A DNA stretch of 64,000 bases from Bradyrhizobium erythrophlei (lineage in GTDB: Bacteria; Pseudomonadota; Alphaproteobacteria; Rhizobiales; Xanthobacteraceae): assembly GCA_900129675.1 (NCBI GenBank), contig FSRD01000001.1, positions 7,181,501 through 7,245,500 on the forward strand. The letters run 5' to 3'. Within the stretch, counting starts at the first letter, position 1, and each line of letters starts with the position of its first letter. The notes under the pieces are model-generated. The model saw only the letters and a program-made list of their open reading frames with translations. It did not search any database and was not told the origin of the DNA. The position numbers and the translations under genes are program-made. This document shows positions 32,225 to 41,260 of the stretch, piece by piece.

Positions 32225-32512
32225 TCAGTACCTGGGGTAGCCCGGATAGGCCGGCGGCAAGCGGCGAGCGCGGCCGGCATAGGGCGGAGCGTCGCCGACG
32301 CCGGCATAATAGGGATTGGCGATGCACCACAGGCGGCGCCCGGAAGCTGTGGCCTGACACTGCTCATAGCTCGTGAAGGTGCAGTTGCTCAGGCCAGGCT
32401 GCTCGTCGCCCTGAATGCAAAACGGATATCGCGTGCCAACCGCTTCGGCCGGCATGGTGCCGAGCGTCGCGAAACCGCCGGCCGCCAGCAACGCCAGAAT
32501 CACCCTACGCAT
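32225..32512 (-). CDS. DUF3551 family secreted small protein, copy 4
   Basis: A 95-residue precursor with signal peptide (MRRVILALLAAGGFATLGTMPAEA), the pattern YPFCIQGDEQPGLSNCTF, SYEQCQATASGR and CIANPYYAG, and a Pro/Arg/Tyr-rich tail. GGGGAGA precedes the ATG by 7 bases. It is closest to copy 3 in the FTSY-x-QCQA-x-A-x-GR segment and is the outermost gene of the leftward cluster. Confidence 0.85.
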   Translation of the reverse strand: MRRVILALLAAGGFATLGTMPAEAVGTRYPFCIQGDEQPGLSNCTFTSYEQCQATASGRRLWCIANPYYAGVGDAPPYAGRARRLPPAYPGYPRY

Positions 32513-32545
32513 TTTCGAATCTCCCCAACGCCCGAATTTCCCCAA

Positions 32546-32844
32546 CCTGACGGCTGTTCTTCGGCATCATCGAACTTCCATTTTTCCGATCCAAGCCGTA
32601 CGCGCGCCTTCTCGTCAATACATTCTCGCGTGCGAACGATGGTGCGCGATTGAAATGTGAGTTTTTCGCGACGAGCGCGATCACAAAGTTCCGAAAAGTG
32701 CATGTTATGCAATATTAACTTACGTTTTCAGCGAAGTCGTTTCGCGCCGGCTGTTGCAGTGAAGTTACAGCATTTCAAACGAACGCTGCTATGAGGTGGC
32801 AACGGCCTTGGTGGCTGTACAAAAATCGGAACGGAATAAAAAAG
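32546..32844. promoter_or_regulatory. intergenic region between DUF3551 cluster and porin
   Basis: About 300 bases between divergent genes. It must carry the leftward promoter of the DUF3551 genes and the rightward promoter of the porin, but I see no box I can assign with confidence. The part next to the porin is A/T-rich compared with the rest of the window. Confidence 0.4.
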
Positions 32845-33615
32845 ATGAAGAAGGTTTTGCTTGTTACGGCCAGTCTGATCGCGCTCGGCGCGGCTGCGCC
32901 GGCAGTGGCTGCTGATCTTGCAGCGCGTCCTTACACCAAGGCGCCCGCGATGATCGCCGCTGTGTATGACTGGAGCGGTTTCTACGTTGGTATCAACGGT
33001 GGTTGGGGTTCGAGCCACAACACCTGGACCAATACCTCGATCCTGGGCGCGCCGGTTGGGGCGAACGCCGAGGGTTCCCACGACTCGACCGGCGGCACGG
33101 TCGGTGGTCAGGTTGGCTATCGCTGGCAGAGCGGCACGTTCGTGTTCGGCGTTGAAGCGCAGGGCAACTGGGCTGACTTCAGCGGCTCCAACGCCAGCCT
33201 CTCTCCCTTCAACGTTGGTGCTACCAACCGCACCAAGATCGATGCCTTCGGCCTGTTCACCGGCCAGATCGGCTACGCCTGGAACAACGCCTTGCTCTAC
33301 GTGAAGGGCGGTGCTGCGGTCACCGACAACAAGTACGAAGGTCTGATCACCGGTCCCGGTACCGTCTTCGATCGTACCACCGACACCCGTTGGGGTGGCA
33401 CGGTTGGCGTCGGCTTGGAATACGGCTTCGCCCCGAACTGGTCGGCCGCGATCGAATACGACCATCTGTTCATGGACAGCCACAGCAACACCTTCACCAG
33501 CGTGTTCCCGATTGCCGGCGTGACCACCCGCACCGACAACATCAAGCAGGACGTGGACCTGGTCACCGTCCGCGTGAACTACAAGTTCGGCGGCCCGATC
33601 ATCGCGAAGTACTGA
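32845..33615 (+). CDS. outer-membrane beta-barrel protein, Omp25/Omp31-like
   Basis: A 256-residue porin-family protein. The signal peptide MKKVLLVTASLIALGAAAPAVA is followed by the family start ADLAARPYTKAP and YDWSGFYVGINGGWG, then alternating strands and the C-terminal strand VTVRVNYKFGGPIIAKY. Such proteins are abundant outer-membrane components of rhizobia. ATG 32845 is preceded by GGAACGGA; an earlier in-frame ATG at 32791 would add 18 residues in front of a good signal peptide. A strong terminator follows. Confidence 0.93.
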   Translation: MKKVLLVTASLIALGAAAPAVAADLAARPYTKAPAMIAAVYDWSGFYVGINGGWGSSHNTWTNTSILGAPVGANAEGSHDSTGGTVGGQVGYRWQSGTFVFGVEAQGNWADFSGSNASLSPFNVGATNRTKIDAFGLFTGQIGYAWNNALLYVKGGAAVTDNKYEGLITGPGTVFDRTTDTRWGGTVGVGLEYGFAPNWSAAIEYDHLFMDSHSNTFTSVFPIAGVTTRTDNIKQDVDLVTVRVNYKFGGPIIAKY

Positions 33616-33637
33616 TCTCGCGATCATCGATGAGATC

Positions 33638-33667
33638 AAAGCCCCGGGCATTGGCCGGGGCTTTTTT
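33638..33667 (+). terminator. intrinsic terminator of the porin gene
   Basis: AAAGCCCCGG (33638-33647) pairs perfectly with CCGGGGCTTT (33655-33664), 7-base loop, followed by further T residues. Confidence 0.93.
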
Positions 33668-33876
33668 CGTTGGCGCGCCGCCGGGTTGGGTCGAGCCGGG
33701 ACAGGAACTGGCGCGGAATACGTGACGGGGCAGCCCAAACGCCCTGTAGCTGGTGACGTCAAGCACCGGCGCCGGACCGAAGATTTCGCGCAGGAATTAA
33801 CCCGCGATCAGGCTCAATTTGATTGCGGCGGATATCCGCACTGGAAAACGGACGGTCGGCGGGGCATATTTGCGGG

Positions 33877-34089
33877 ATGGCAAGCGGCATATGGACCACC
33901 GAACATTTCACCTGCCCCGGTTGCGGGATGGATTACGACGCGACAAGAGAGCAGCATTCGGACAAGCATTCCGGCAGTTTCAAATGCGGGATTTGCCAGG
34001 CCGAGGTCCATGCCTGGTCCGGCCTTTATGATTTTTTCGATTGGAAGGCCAAGCCGGTGAAGTCGCCGGTTTTTGGCAAGAAGAAGTGA
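33877..34089 (+). CDS. small zinc-ribbon-like protein
   Basis: A 70-residue protein with two CxxC pairs, FTCPGCGMDY and FKCGICQAEV, about 19 residues apart, the layout of a zinc ribbon. The rest is aromatic and basic, ending PVFGKKK. GCGGG stands just before ATG 33877; a longer version from 33823 is possible but less natural. No neighbour suggests a role. Confidence 0.7.
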   Translation: MASGIWTTEHFTCPGCGMDYDATREQHSDKHSGSFKCGICQAEVHAWSGLYDFFDWKAKPVKSPVFGKKK

Positions 34090-34331
34090 CCGGTTCCCAA
34101 ACCCCACGGGAAGCCAGGCAACTCGTCGCGCGCCTTGCCTTGATCAGCAGCGGGAGCCCTCGTTCCCCTCTCGCCGCCACAGCGGCCCGGGGAAGGGGCA
34201 ATCCGGTTCTCGTCAGGGCTAAAACGGTCGCTTCTAAAGCCGGCCAACGACCGCCCCTTGGGTAGTCGGTCAGTTTGATTGTGGCAGGATGGCTGGCTTG
34301 AACCGGGCCGCCATCGGCGCATATTCGAGGG

Positions 34332-34547
34332 ATGATCGAGCAGCGACCAACTTTCATGGCGCGGAAGATTCCCGGAACTGGCTGGGGGATCGATATTCTA
34401 TGGCCCGATGGCGAAACCGAAGTAATCAAGGGCTTTATTACGGAACATGACGCGGGCAAGTGGATTGCGGAGCACTCTAAGGCGTGGCCGGGAAACACGA
34501 GTGACAACTCGCCTCCAACGTCCGAGGGACCCCAGCCAACTCGTTAG
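34332..34547 (+). CDS. small hypothetical protein
   Basis: A 71-residue frame (start 34332 or 34356) with a compact, plausible protein sequence MARKIPGTGWGIDILWPDG followed by TEVIKGFITEHDAGKWIAEH, then a low-complexity tail. The charged and aromatic pattern looks coding; from memory, similar short proteins are common in Bradyrhizobium. No function known. Confidence 0.55.
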   Translation: MIEQRPTFMARKIPGTGWGIDILWPDGETEVIKGFITEHDAGKWIAEHSKAWPGNTSDNSPPTSEGPQPTR

Positions 34548-34562
34548 GTCGATCAATTCATC

Positions 34563-34739
34563 GTGCGGCAGTACGCTATCGGCAATGACCACTTGGTCTG
34601 CGTCATGTGGCGCGGCGGGGAGGTTGATAGCATCTTCGGGTTTGCCAGCGTGAACGCCGCGCTGGAAGTCGCAGGCTTGGCTGTTCGAAAGGCGCTGATC
34701 GGATCAGGGTCTGTAAGGGAAGCAATGCCAGCAGCGTGA
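34563..34739 (+). CDS. possible small protein with GTG start
   Basis: A 58-codon frame from GTG 34563 encoding VRQYAIGNDHLVCVMWRGGE and a helical second half with Ala/Val periodicity (FASVNAALEVAGLAVRKAL). It begins 15 bases after the previous frame's stop. The sequence is protein-like, but no ribosome site is clear. Confidence 0.35.
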   Translation: MRQYAIGNDHLVCVMWRGGEVDSIFGFASVNAALEVAGLAVRKALIGSGSVREAMPAA

Positions 34740-34878
34740 GTGATAATACCCCGCCAGAATCGTCCCATTGCTCCCCCAAATAGGGGCGACCTTAGCTGCC
34801 AGTTCTCGCCAAAGGCGAGTCCAGTTAACCAAGCGATTTATTTCGTGGTCACTTTCTCAAACAGACCCATGTCATCCC

Positions 34879-34907
34879 TTGACTCCATAGAACAAAAAAG
34901 GAACATT
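34879..34907 (+). promoter_or_regulatory. promoter of the SOS-type small membrane peptide
   Basis: TTGACT at 34879-34884 and AACATT at 34902-34907 are spaced by 17 bases, fitting a housekeeping promoter. LexA box 1 lies between and over these elements, so bound LexA would block polymerase directly. Confidence 0.6.
34890..34904 (-). promoter_or_regulatory. LexA box 1 (GAAC-N7-GAAC)
   Basis: GAACAAAAAAGGAAC is a perfect match to the reverse complement of the alphaproteobacterial LexA site GTTC-N7-GTTC. It overlaps the promoter spacer. Confidence 0.8.
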
Positions 34908-34922
34908 GTTCTTCATATGTTC
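34908..34922 (+). promoter_or_regulatory. LexA box 2 (GTTC-N7-GTTC)
   Basis: GTTCTTCATATGTTC is a perfect alphaproteobacterial LexA site, three bases after box 1 and in the opposite orientation. It would cover the start of transcription; the ribosome site and ATG 34941 follow immediately. Confidence 0.85.
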
Positions 34923-34940
34923 TAGTCCAAGGAGGCGGGG

Positions 34941-35039
34941 ATGTTGAAGACTTTCATGGAAGAAGCGGCGGCGCTGGCGTCGATCACGCTGTTCGTCGGG
35001 ATGATCGCGGTCTGGGCGCAGCTGATTCCGCAGTTCTGA
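34941..35039 (+). CDS. 32-residue SOS-type membrane peptide
   Basis: A tiny gene with a strong ribosome site (AAGGAGG, 34929-34935) and ATG 34941. The product has a short charged start (MLKTFMEEAAA), one membrane helix (LASITLFVGMIAVWAQLI) and a two-to-three-residue end (PQF). Two perfect LexA boxes precede it. Size, topology and control recall SidA of Caulobacter, a 29-residue SOS-induced inner-membrane inhibitor of cell division; homology cannot be shown from such a short sequence. The gene is followed by 230 non-coding bases and dnaE. Confidence 0.8.
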   Translation: MLKTFMEEAAALASITLFVGMIAVWAQLIPQF

Positions 35040-35271
35040 GCAAGGCAGACAGGGGCCGGGCGAAACCATGCGGCTTCGCAGGGCCCCTTGGGACATACGC
35101 CTTGAGTGTGCGTCCCTGGGGAAAAGCCGGATGGCGAAGGCTCGTTCGCCGTCGCGCGTGGACTCCGGTCGCGTCAGGCATCACCATAGCGGGCGAGTCG
35201 GGCCTGGAGGCTTATGCTTCCTTTGGCCTGACGATCGCAGCCATCCCTGACCCAGAAGCGCTTGAGCAGCC

Positions 35272-38200
35272 ATGTCCAGTGCCGGATTCGTTCATCTCCA
35301 CGTTCATTCGGCCTATTCGCTGCTGAAGGGCTCGATCAAGATCCAGAAGCTCGGCGAACTCGCCAAGGCGGACCGCCAGCCGGCGCTGGCGCTGACCGAC
35401 ACCGACAACATGTTCGGGGCGCTGGAATTCTCCGACAAGATGGCGGGCTACGGCATCCAGCCGATCATCGGTTGCGAGCTCGCGATCGACTTTGGCGACC
35501 AGGATCCCAATGCGCGCAATGCGCTGGCTTCGGCACCTTCCCGAATCGTGCTGCTGGCGGCGCGCGAGCGCGGCTATCGCAGCCTGATGCGGCTGAACTC
35601 GCGGGCGTTCCTCGAGACGCCGGTCCATCAGTCCCCGCACATCAAGTTCGAGTGGCTGGAGGGCGACGCCGAGGATCTGATCGCGCTCACCGGCGGCCCC
35701 GACGGGCCGATCTCGCTGGCGATTCACGGCGATCATGCAGCCCTTGCCGCGACGCGCTGCGACCGGCTGGCGAGCCTGTTCGGCGACCGCCTCTATGTCG
35801 AACTGCAGCGTCACGGCATCGAGAAGGAGCGCCGCGCCGAGGCCGGCCTGATCGATCTGGCCTATGCAAAGGGACTGCCGTTAGTCGCGACCAACGAGCC
35901 GTATTTTGCCGCCAACGATGATTACGAAGCCCATGACGCGCTGTTGTGTATCGCCGGCGGCCGGTTGATCGCCGAGACCGATCGCGATCAGCTCACGCCC
36001 GATCACCGCTTCAAGACGCGGGCCGAAATGGCGGTATTGTTCGCCGACATTCCGGAGGCGCTGGCATCGACGGTGGAGATCGCGGAGCGTTGTTCGTTCC
36101 GGCCGAAGACGCGCAAGCCGATCCTGCCGCGCTTCACGGTCGGCGCCGGCAGCAATGCGGCCGACGCCGAAGCCGAGGAAGCCGCCGAACTGCGCCGCCA
36201 GGCCGAGGCGGGTCTTAGCAATCGCCTGAAGGTGCACGGCCTCGCGCCGGGCATGACCGAGGAAACCTATCAGGCGCGGCTGGCGTTCGAACTCGATGTC
36301 ATCACCCGCATGAACTATGCGGGCTACTTCCTGATCGTGGCCGATTTCATCCAGCACGCAAAATCCGAGGGCATTCCGGTCGGGCCGGGCCGCGGCTCCG
36401 GCGCGGGATCGCTGGTCGCCTATGCACTGACCATCACCGACCTCGATCCGATCCGCTTCGGCCTGCTGTTCGAGCGCTTCCTCAATCCCGAACGCGTCTC
36501 GATGCCCGACTTCGACATCGACTTCTGCCAGGACCGCCGCGGCGAGGTGATCGACTACGTGCAGCAGCGCTACGGCCGCGATCAGGTGGCGCAGATCATC
36601 ACCTTCGGTACGCTGCAGGCGCGCGGCGTGCTGCGCGACGTCGGCCGCGTGCTGCAGATGCCCTATGGGCAGGTCGACAAGCTGACAAAACTGGTGCCGC
36701 AGAATCCCGCAGCGCCGGTGACGCTGGCGGCGGCGATCGCCAGCGAACCCAAGCTGCAGGCGTTTCGCGACGAGGATGCGGTGGTGGCCCGTGCCTTCGA
36801 CATCGCCCAGCGTCTCGAAGGCCTGACCCGGCACGCTTCCACCCACGCCGCCGGTATCGTGATCGGCGACCGTCCGTTGAGCGAACTGGTGCCGCTCTAT
36901 CGCGATCCCAAATCCGACATGCCGGTGACCCAGTTTAACATGAAATGGGTCGAGCCGGCGGGGCTGGTGAAATTCGACTTCCTCGGCCTGAAGACGCTCA
37001 CTGTGCTCGACGTCGCGGTCAAACTGCTCAAGCAGCGCAACATCGAAATCGACCTCGCGACATTGCCGCTCGACGATGCCCCAAGTTACCAGATGCTGGC
37101 CAAGGGCGATGTGGTCGGCGTGTTCCAGGTGGAAAGCCAGGGCATGCGCCGCGCACTGGTCGACATGCGGCCCGACCGCTTCGAGGACATCATCGCGCTG
37201 GTGGCGCTGTATCGTCCGGGCCCGATGGCGAACATTCCGACCTATTGCGCGCGCAAGCATGGCGACGAGGAGCCGGAATATCTGCACCCGCTGCTCGAGC
37301 CGATCCTGAAGGAAACGTTCGGCGTCATCATCTATCAGGAACAGGTGATGCAGATCGCCCAGGTGATGGCGGGTTACTCGCTCGGCGACGCCGACTTGTT
37401 GCGCCGTGCGATGGGCAAGAAGATCCGCTCCGAGATGGAAAAGCAGCGCGCGATCTTCGTCGCCGGCTCGGTCAGGAACGGCGTGCCGAAGGGGCAGGCG
37501 GACACCATCTTCGAATTGCTCGCCAAATTCGCCGACTACGGCTTCAACAAGAGCCATGCGGCGGCCTATGCGCTGGTGTCGTATCACACCGCCTATATGA
37601 AGGCGCATTACCCGGTGGAGTTTTTGGCCGCGTCGATGACGCTCGAACTCAACAACACCGACAAGCTGTCGGAGTTTCGCGCCGAGGCGCAGCGGCTCGG
37701 GATCAAGGTCGAGGCGCCGAACATCAACCGTTCGGGGGCGACCTTCGAAGTCAGCGACAACACGATCTACTACGCACTGGCCGCGCTGAAGGGCGTCGGC
37801 CCGCAGGCCGTTGAGCTGATCGTGGCGACGCGGAAAGACAGCGCCTTCACCTCGCTGGCCGATTTCGCCGCGCGCGCCAATCCGCGTGCGATCAACAAGC
37901 GCGTCATCGAAAGCCTGGCCGCGGCCGGCGCCTTCGACACGCTCGATTCCAACCGCGCGCGGGTGTTCGCCGGCGCAGAGGCGATCCTGGCGGCGTGCCA
38001 GCGCAGCCATGAGGCCGCGACGCTCGGGCAGAACGATATGTTCGGCGGCGCCTCCGATGCTCCGACCATCATGCTGCCGCAGGTCGAGCCCTGGTTGCCG
38101 GCCGAGCGGCTGCGGCGCGAATACGACGCCATCGGCTTCTTCCTGTCCGGCCATCCGCTGGATGATTACGCCACCGTCTTGAAACGGTTGCGGGTGCAGT

Positions 38201-38784
38201 CGTGGGCGGAATTTTCGCGCGCGGTCAAAACCGGCGCCACCGCCGGCAAGGTTGCCGCGACCGTGGTGTCGCGCATGGAACGGCGCACCAAGACCGGCAA
38301 CAAGATGGGCATCATGGGCCTGTCGGACCCGACCGGCCATTTCGAAGCCGTGTTGTTCTCCGAAGGCCTTGCGCAATATCGCGACGTGCTGGAGCCGGGC
38401 GCCGCCGTGCTGCTGCAACTCGGCGCCGAACTGCAGGGCGAGGACGTGCGGGCCAGGGTGCTGCACGCCGAACCGCTCGACGCCGCCGCGGCCAAAACCC
38501 AAAAGGGGCTGCGCATTTTCGTGCGCGATACCAAACCGCTGGATTCCATTGCGAAGCGGCTGAACATGCCCGAGGCTGCGGCGCCCGGCGGCCCGGCCCG
38601 CGCCCCGCAGGTCAAACCCGCGCCAGCGCCGGCGGACGGGGCCAATGGCGACGTCTCGCTCGTCATCATGCTCGACCTTGAAACCGAGGTCGAAATGAAA
38701 CTCCCGGGCCGCTTCAAGGTCTCGCCGCAGATCGCCGGGGCGATCAAGGCGGTGTCGGGCGTGGTGGACGTGCAGACGCTGTGA
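35272..38784 (+). CDS. dnaE: DNA polymerase III subunit alpha
   Basis: A 1170-residue replicative polymerase. The PHP domain opens with HLHVHSAYSLL (residues 8-18). The catalytic aspartates are in PDFDIDF near residues 412-418. The polymerase core (GPGRGSGAGSLVAYAL, HASTHAAGIVI), the helix-hairpin-helix (YYALAALKGVGPQAVE) and the OB domain (VVSRMERRTKTGNKMGIMGL) are all present. The length and sequence fit DnaE1, not the SOS-induced DnaE2/ImuC. No gene of the imuAB mutasome is nearby. Confidence 0.97.
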   Translation: MSSAGFVHLHVHSAYSLLKGSIKIQKLGELAKADRQPALALTDTDNMFGALEFSDKMAGYGIQPIIGCELAIDFGDQDPNARNALASAPSRIVLLAARERGYRSLMRLNSRAFLETPVHQSPHIKFEWLEGDAEDLIALTGGPDGPISLAIHGDHAALAATRCDRLASLFGDRLYVELQRHGIEKERRAEAGLIDLAYAKGLPLVATNEPYFAANDDYEAHDALLCIAGGRLIAETDRDQLTPDHRFKTRAEMAVLFADIPEALASTVEIAERCSFRPKTRKPILPRFTVGAGSNAADAEAEEAAELRRQAEAGLSNRLKVHGLAPGMTEETYQARLAFELDVITRMNYAGYFLIVADFIQHAKSEGIPVGPGRGSGAGSLVAYALTITDLDPIRFGLLFERFLNPERVSMPDFDIDFCQDRRGEVIDYVQQRYGRDQVAQIITFGTLQARGVLRDVGRVLQMPYGQVDKLTKLVPQNPAAPVTLAAAIASEPKLQAFRDEDAVVARAFDIAQRLEGLTRHASTHAAGIVIGDRPLSELVPLYRDPKSDMPVTQFNMKWVEPAGLVKFDFLGLKTLTVLDVAVKLLKQRNIEIDLATLPLDDAPSYQMLAKGDVVGVFQVESQGMRRALVDMRPDRFEDIIALVALYRPGPMANIPTYCARKHGDEEPEYLHPLLEPILKETFGVIIYQEQVMQIAQVMAGYSLGDADLLRRAMGKKIRSEMEKQRAIFVAGSVRNGVPKGQADTIFELLAKFADYGFNKSHAAAYALVSYHTAYMKAHYPVEFLAASMTLELNNTDKLSEFRAEAQRLGIKVEAPNINRSGATFEVSDNTIYYALAALKGVGPQAVELIVATRKDSAFTSLADFAARANPRAINKRVIESLAAAGAFDTLDSNRARVFAGAEAILAACQRSHEAATLGQNDMFGGASDAPTIMLPQVEPWLPAERLRREYDAIGFFLSGHPLDDYATVLKRLRVQSWAEFSRAVKTGATAGKVAATVVSRMERRTKTGNKMGIMGLSDPTGHFEAVLFSEGLAQYRDVLEPGAAVLLQLGAELQGEDVRARVLHAEPLDAAAAKTQKGLRIFVRDTKPLDSIAKRLNMPEAAAPGGPARAPQVKPAPAPADGANGDVSLVIMLDLETEVEMKLPGRFKVSPQIAGAIKAVSGVVDVQTL

Positions 38785-38974
38785 GGTAGCAGCGTCCGGC
38801 GTTTCCTGCCTTGCGGGTTGTCGTTCGACATCTATGAGGTTGCCGAGTGGCGCTCAGCGATGGCGACCGGCCGCCGCGTCGGGAGATCCGGCGCAATTGC
38901 AACCATGCGATGTTTTGACTAAACGGCGGCGAGCGCCAAGACTGCCACGCGGCGCAGGTTGAGCAGGGGGCTTC

Positions 38975-40300
38975 TTGATCGTTTCCATTTCCAGTGTCGC
39001 GCGCGCGCTCCGACTGATCCTGACGATCGGGGCGCTCATCGGCGGTTCGGCCCTGGCGGCCCCTGGCCCGGCGTCGGTTGCCGAGGGCATCTATGCGTCG
39101 GCGCCGCCGCGGCTGTTGCAGATTCGCACGCTGGTCGCCGACGCCGGGCGGCAGATTTCGATCGGCTCGGGATTTCTGGTTTCCGCCGACGGGCTGGCGA
39201 TCACCAACTATCACGTGGTCTCGCAGGTCGCGCTCGAGCCGAAGACCTATCGGCTTGAATATGTGGCGGCCGATGGCAGCCACGGCGACGTCAGTCTGCT
39301 CGGCGTCGACCTGCCCAACGACCTCGCCATCGTTCGCCTCGACAAGCATGACGCGCCGTTCTTCACCTTCGACAAGAGCGCCATGGAGGGGGGCCTGCTC
39401 AAGGGTGAACGGCTCTATTCCATGGGCAATCCGCTCGACCTCGGCTTCACCATCATCGAAGGCACCTATAACGGCCTGGTCGAGCACAGCTACAACGATC
39501 GCGTCCACTTCAGCGGGGCGCTCAATCCCGGCATGAGTGGCGGCCCGACCGTCAACGGCGAAGGGCTTGTGGTCGGCATCAACGTGGCGACCCGCAGGGG
39601 CGGCCAGCTTGTCAGCTTCCTGGTGCCGGCGCGTTTTGCCGCAACACTGCTGCAGAGCGCCCGCGAGCATGAGACGGCGCCGGACCTGCGTGCCGAGATT
39701 GCGCGACAGCTCACCGCGTGGGGGGCCGCGCTCTACAAATCGCTGGGCGAAGAAGGGTTTCGCTCGACCGTCCTCGGGCCCTACCGGACACCCGAGACGA
39801 TTGCGCCGTGGTTCAATTGCTGGGCCAACACCAATGCCGGCGCCACGCCGAAGCCGCGCGCCAATATCAATTCAACCAATTGCAGCAGCGACACCGGCCT
39901 GTTTGTGGCGTCCGATCTCAACACCGGCGCCATCCAGATCAACCATTCCTACGTCAAGACGGTCGATCTCAATCAATTCCAGTTCGCGACCTATCTGACG
40001 CAGCTGAGCCAGCCGCGCCTGGTCGGCGGCGGCCCGTTCCGCAAATGGTACACGCCGGAGCGCTGCCACGAGGACTTTGTCAGCGCAGCGCCCGTGCAGG
40101 ACCATCCGCCGCTGCGGGTGATCTGGTGCGCGCAAGCCTATCGCGAGTTCGAAGGACTTTACGACGTGGCACTGATCGCCGTGACGCAGGACCACAGCAG
40201 CGAGGGGCTGGTGTCGCGGTTGAGCCTTCAGGCGGTGGGCTATGTCGACGCCATCGCGCTCGGCAAGCGTTTTCTCGAAGCGGTGCAAATAACCAAATGA
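38975..40300 (+). CDS. secreted trypsin-like serine protease
   Basis: A 441-residue exported protein starting at TTG 38975 behind AGGGGG; no ATG is available near. A signal peptide (to about residue 29) leads into a chymotrypsin-fold domain with an intact catalytic triad: H80 (TNYHVV), D116 (NDLAIVRL) and S188 (GMSGGPT). The C-terminal half has no PDZ domain but an uncharacterised Cys-containing region. It overlaps the next gene (ATGA), an FHA membrane protein, so the two form an operon. Confidence 0.85.
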   Translation: MIVSISSVARALRLILTIGALIGGSALAAPGPASVAEGIYASAPPRLLQIRTLVADAGRQISIGSGFLVSADGLAITNYHVVSQVALEPKTYRLEYVAADGSHGDVSLLGVDLPNDLAIVRLDKHDAPFFTFDKSAMEGGLLKGERLYSMGNPLDLGFTIIEGTYNGLVEHSYNDRVHFSGALNPGMSGGPTVNGEGLVVGINVATRRGGQLVSFLVPARFAATLLQSAREHETAPDLRAEIARQLTAWGAALYKSLGEEGFRSTVLGPYRTPETIAPWFNCWANTNAGATPKPRANINSTNCSSDTGLFVASDLNTGAIQINHSYVKTVDLNQFQFATYLTQLSQPRLVGGGPFRKWYTPERCHEDFVSAAPVQDHPPLRVIWCAQAYREFEGLYDVALIAVTQDHSSEGLVSRLSLQAVGYVDAIALGKRFLEAVQITK

Positions 40301-41259
40301 TCTGGGTCGAGATATTGTCGCGCCACCGCGACATCACCGCACGCGTCCGGATTGCAAGTCCGGAAGTGCGTATCGGCCGCGGCTACGATAACGATGTGAT
40401 CGTCGACGATCCCTATGTCGCAGCACGGCACCTGCGTGTTTTTCGCGACGAGGCCGGGCAACTCGTTGCCGAGGACATGGGCAGCGTCAACGGCACGTTC
40501 CTCGACGGCGGCAAGAGCCGGCTGGCGCGTATCATCGTTGACGGCACCAAACCGATCCGCATCGGTCAAACCGATTTGCGCTTCCGCGCGATCAACCATG
40601 AAGTCGAGCGCGAACGGGTGGCGCGGCCGGAGCGGGGGATGCTGCCGTTCCTGGGCGCCGCGGCGCTCGGCTGCGTGACGCTTGGGATCTACATGCTCAA
40701 GGTCTGGCTGACCCAGACCTCGGAGCCCCGGGTCTCGACCTATTTGACGCCGTCGCTGACGATCATCGCCACGGTGCTGGTGTGGGCCGGATTGTGGGCG
40801 CTGCTGTCGCGCATCTTCTCCGGCCGCTCTCGTTTTCTGCGCCATCTGCTGATCGTGCTGGTGGGCGCGTTCGCGCTTTCGCTCTACAGCGAGTTCGCGC
40901 AGGTTTCCGCCTTCGCGTGGACGTGGCCGACCGCCAGCACCTACCAGTATGTCGCGATCTGGTCGATCCTTGCCGCGATGTGCTTCTTCCACCTGCGCGA
41001 GGTCGGCCCGGCGCGCCTGTGGCTGAAAGGCGCCATCGTGACGACGGTGCTAGTGACCGTGATTGCGGCACAGACGCTGCAGCAATCGGAGGCGTTTTCC
41101 GACTCCGGCCGGCAAAACACCACGCGGCTGCTGATGCCGCCTTCGTTCCGTGCGGTCCCCTTCCGCGACGAAAACGCGTTCTTTGGCGACATCGCCGGTC
41201 TCAAAGCCAAGCTCGATCGCGATCGCAGCCAGGCCAGGCCTGTCGAGGCCGGCCGGTAG
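40297..41259 (+). CDS. FHA-domain membrane protein
   Basis: A 320-residue protein. Residues 1-100 form a forkhead-associated domain (RIGRGYDNDVIVDDPYVAARHLRV ... GSVNGTFLDGG) that would bind phosphothreonine on the cytoplasmic side. Four or five membrane helices follow (FLGAAALGCVTLGIYML, LTIIATVLVWAGLWALL, LLIVLVGAFALSLY, YVAIWSILAAMCFF, GAIVTTVLVTVIAAQTL) and a soluble end. Start ATG 40297 overlaps the protease stop by 4 bases. No kinase is encoded in the window. The pairing with a periplasmic protease suggests signalling across the membrane, which is an inference. Confidence 0.82.
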   Translation: MIWVEILSRHRDITARVRIASPEVRIGRGYDNDVIVDDPYVAARHLRVFRDEAGQLVAEDMGSVNGTFLDGGKSRLARIIVDGTKPIRIGQTDLRFRAINHEVERERVARPERGMLPFLGAAALGCVTLGIYMLKVWLTQTSEPRVSTYLTPSLTIIATVLVWAGLWALLSRIFSGRSRFLRHLLIVLVGAFALSLYSEFAQVSAFAWTWPTASTYQYVAIWSILAAMCFFHLREVGPARLWLKGAIVTTVLVTVIAAQTLQQSEAFSDSGRQNTTRLLMPPSFRAVPFRDENAFFGDIAGLKAKLDRDRSQARPVEAGR

Positions 41260-41260
41260 C

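Noticed and set aside
35272..38784. The LexA-controlled gene pair as part of an imuAB-dnaE2 mutasome
   Set aside because: The dnaE here has the size and sequence of the replicative DnaE1, starts 230 bases after the small peptide gene, and no imuA or imuB is present.
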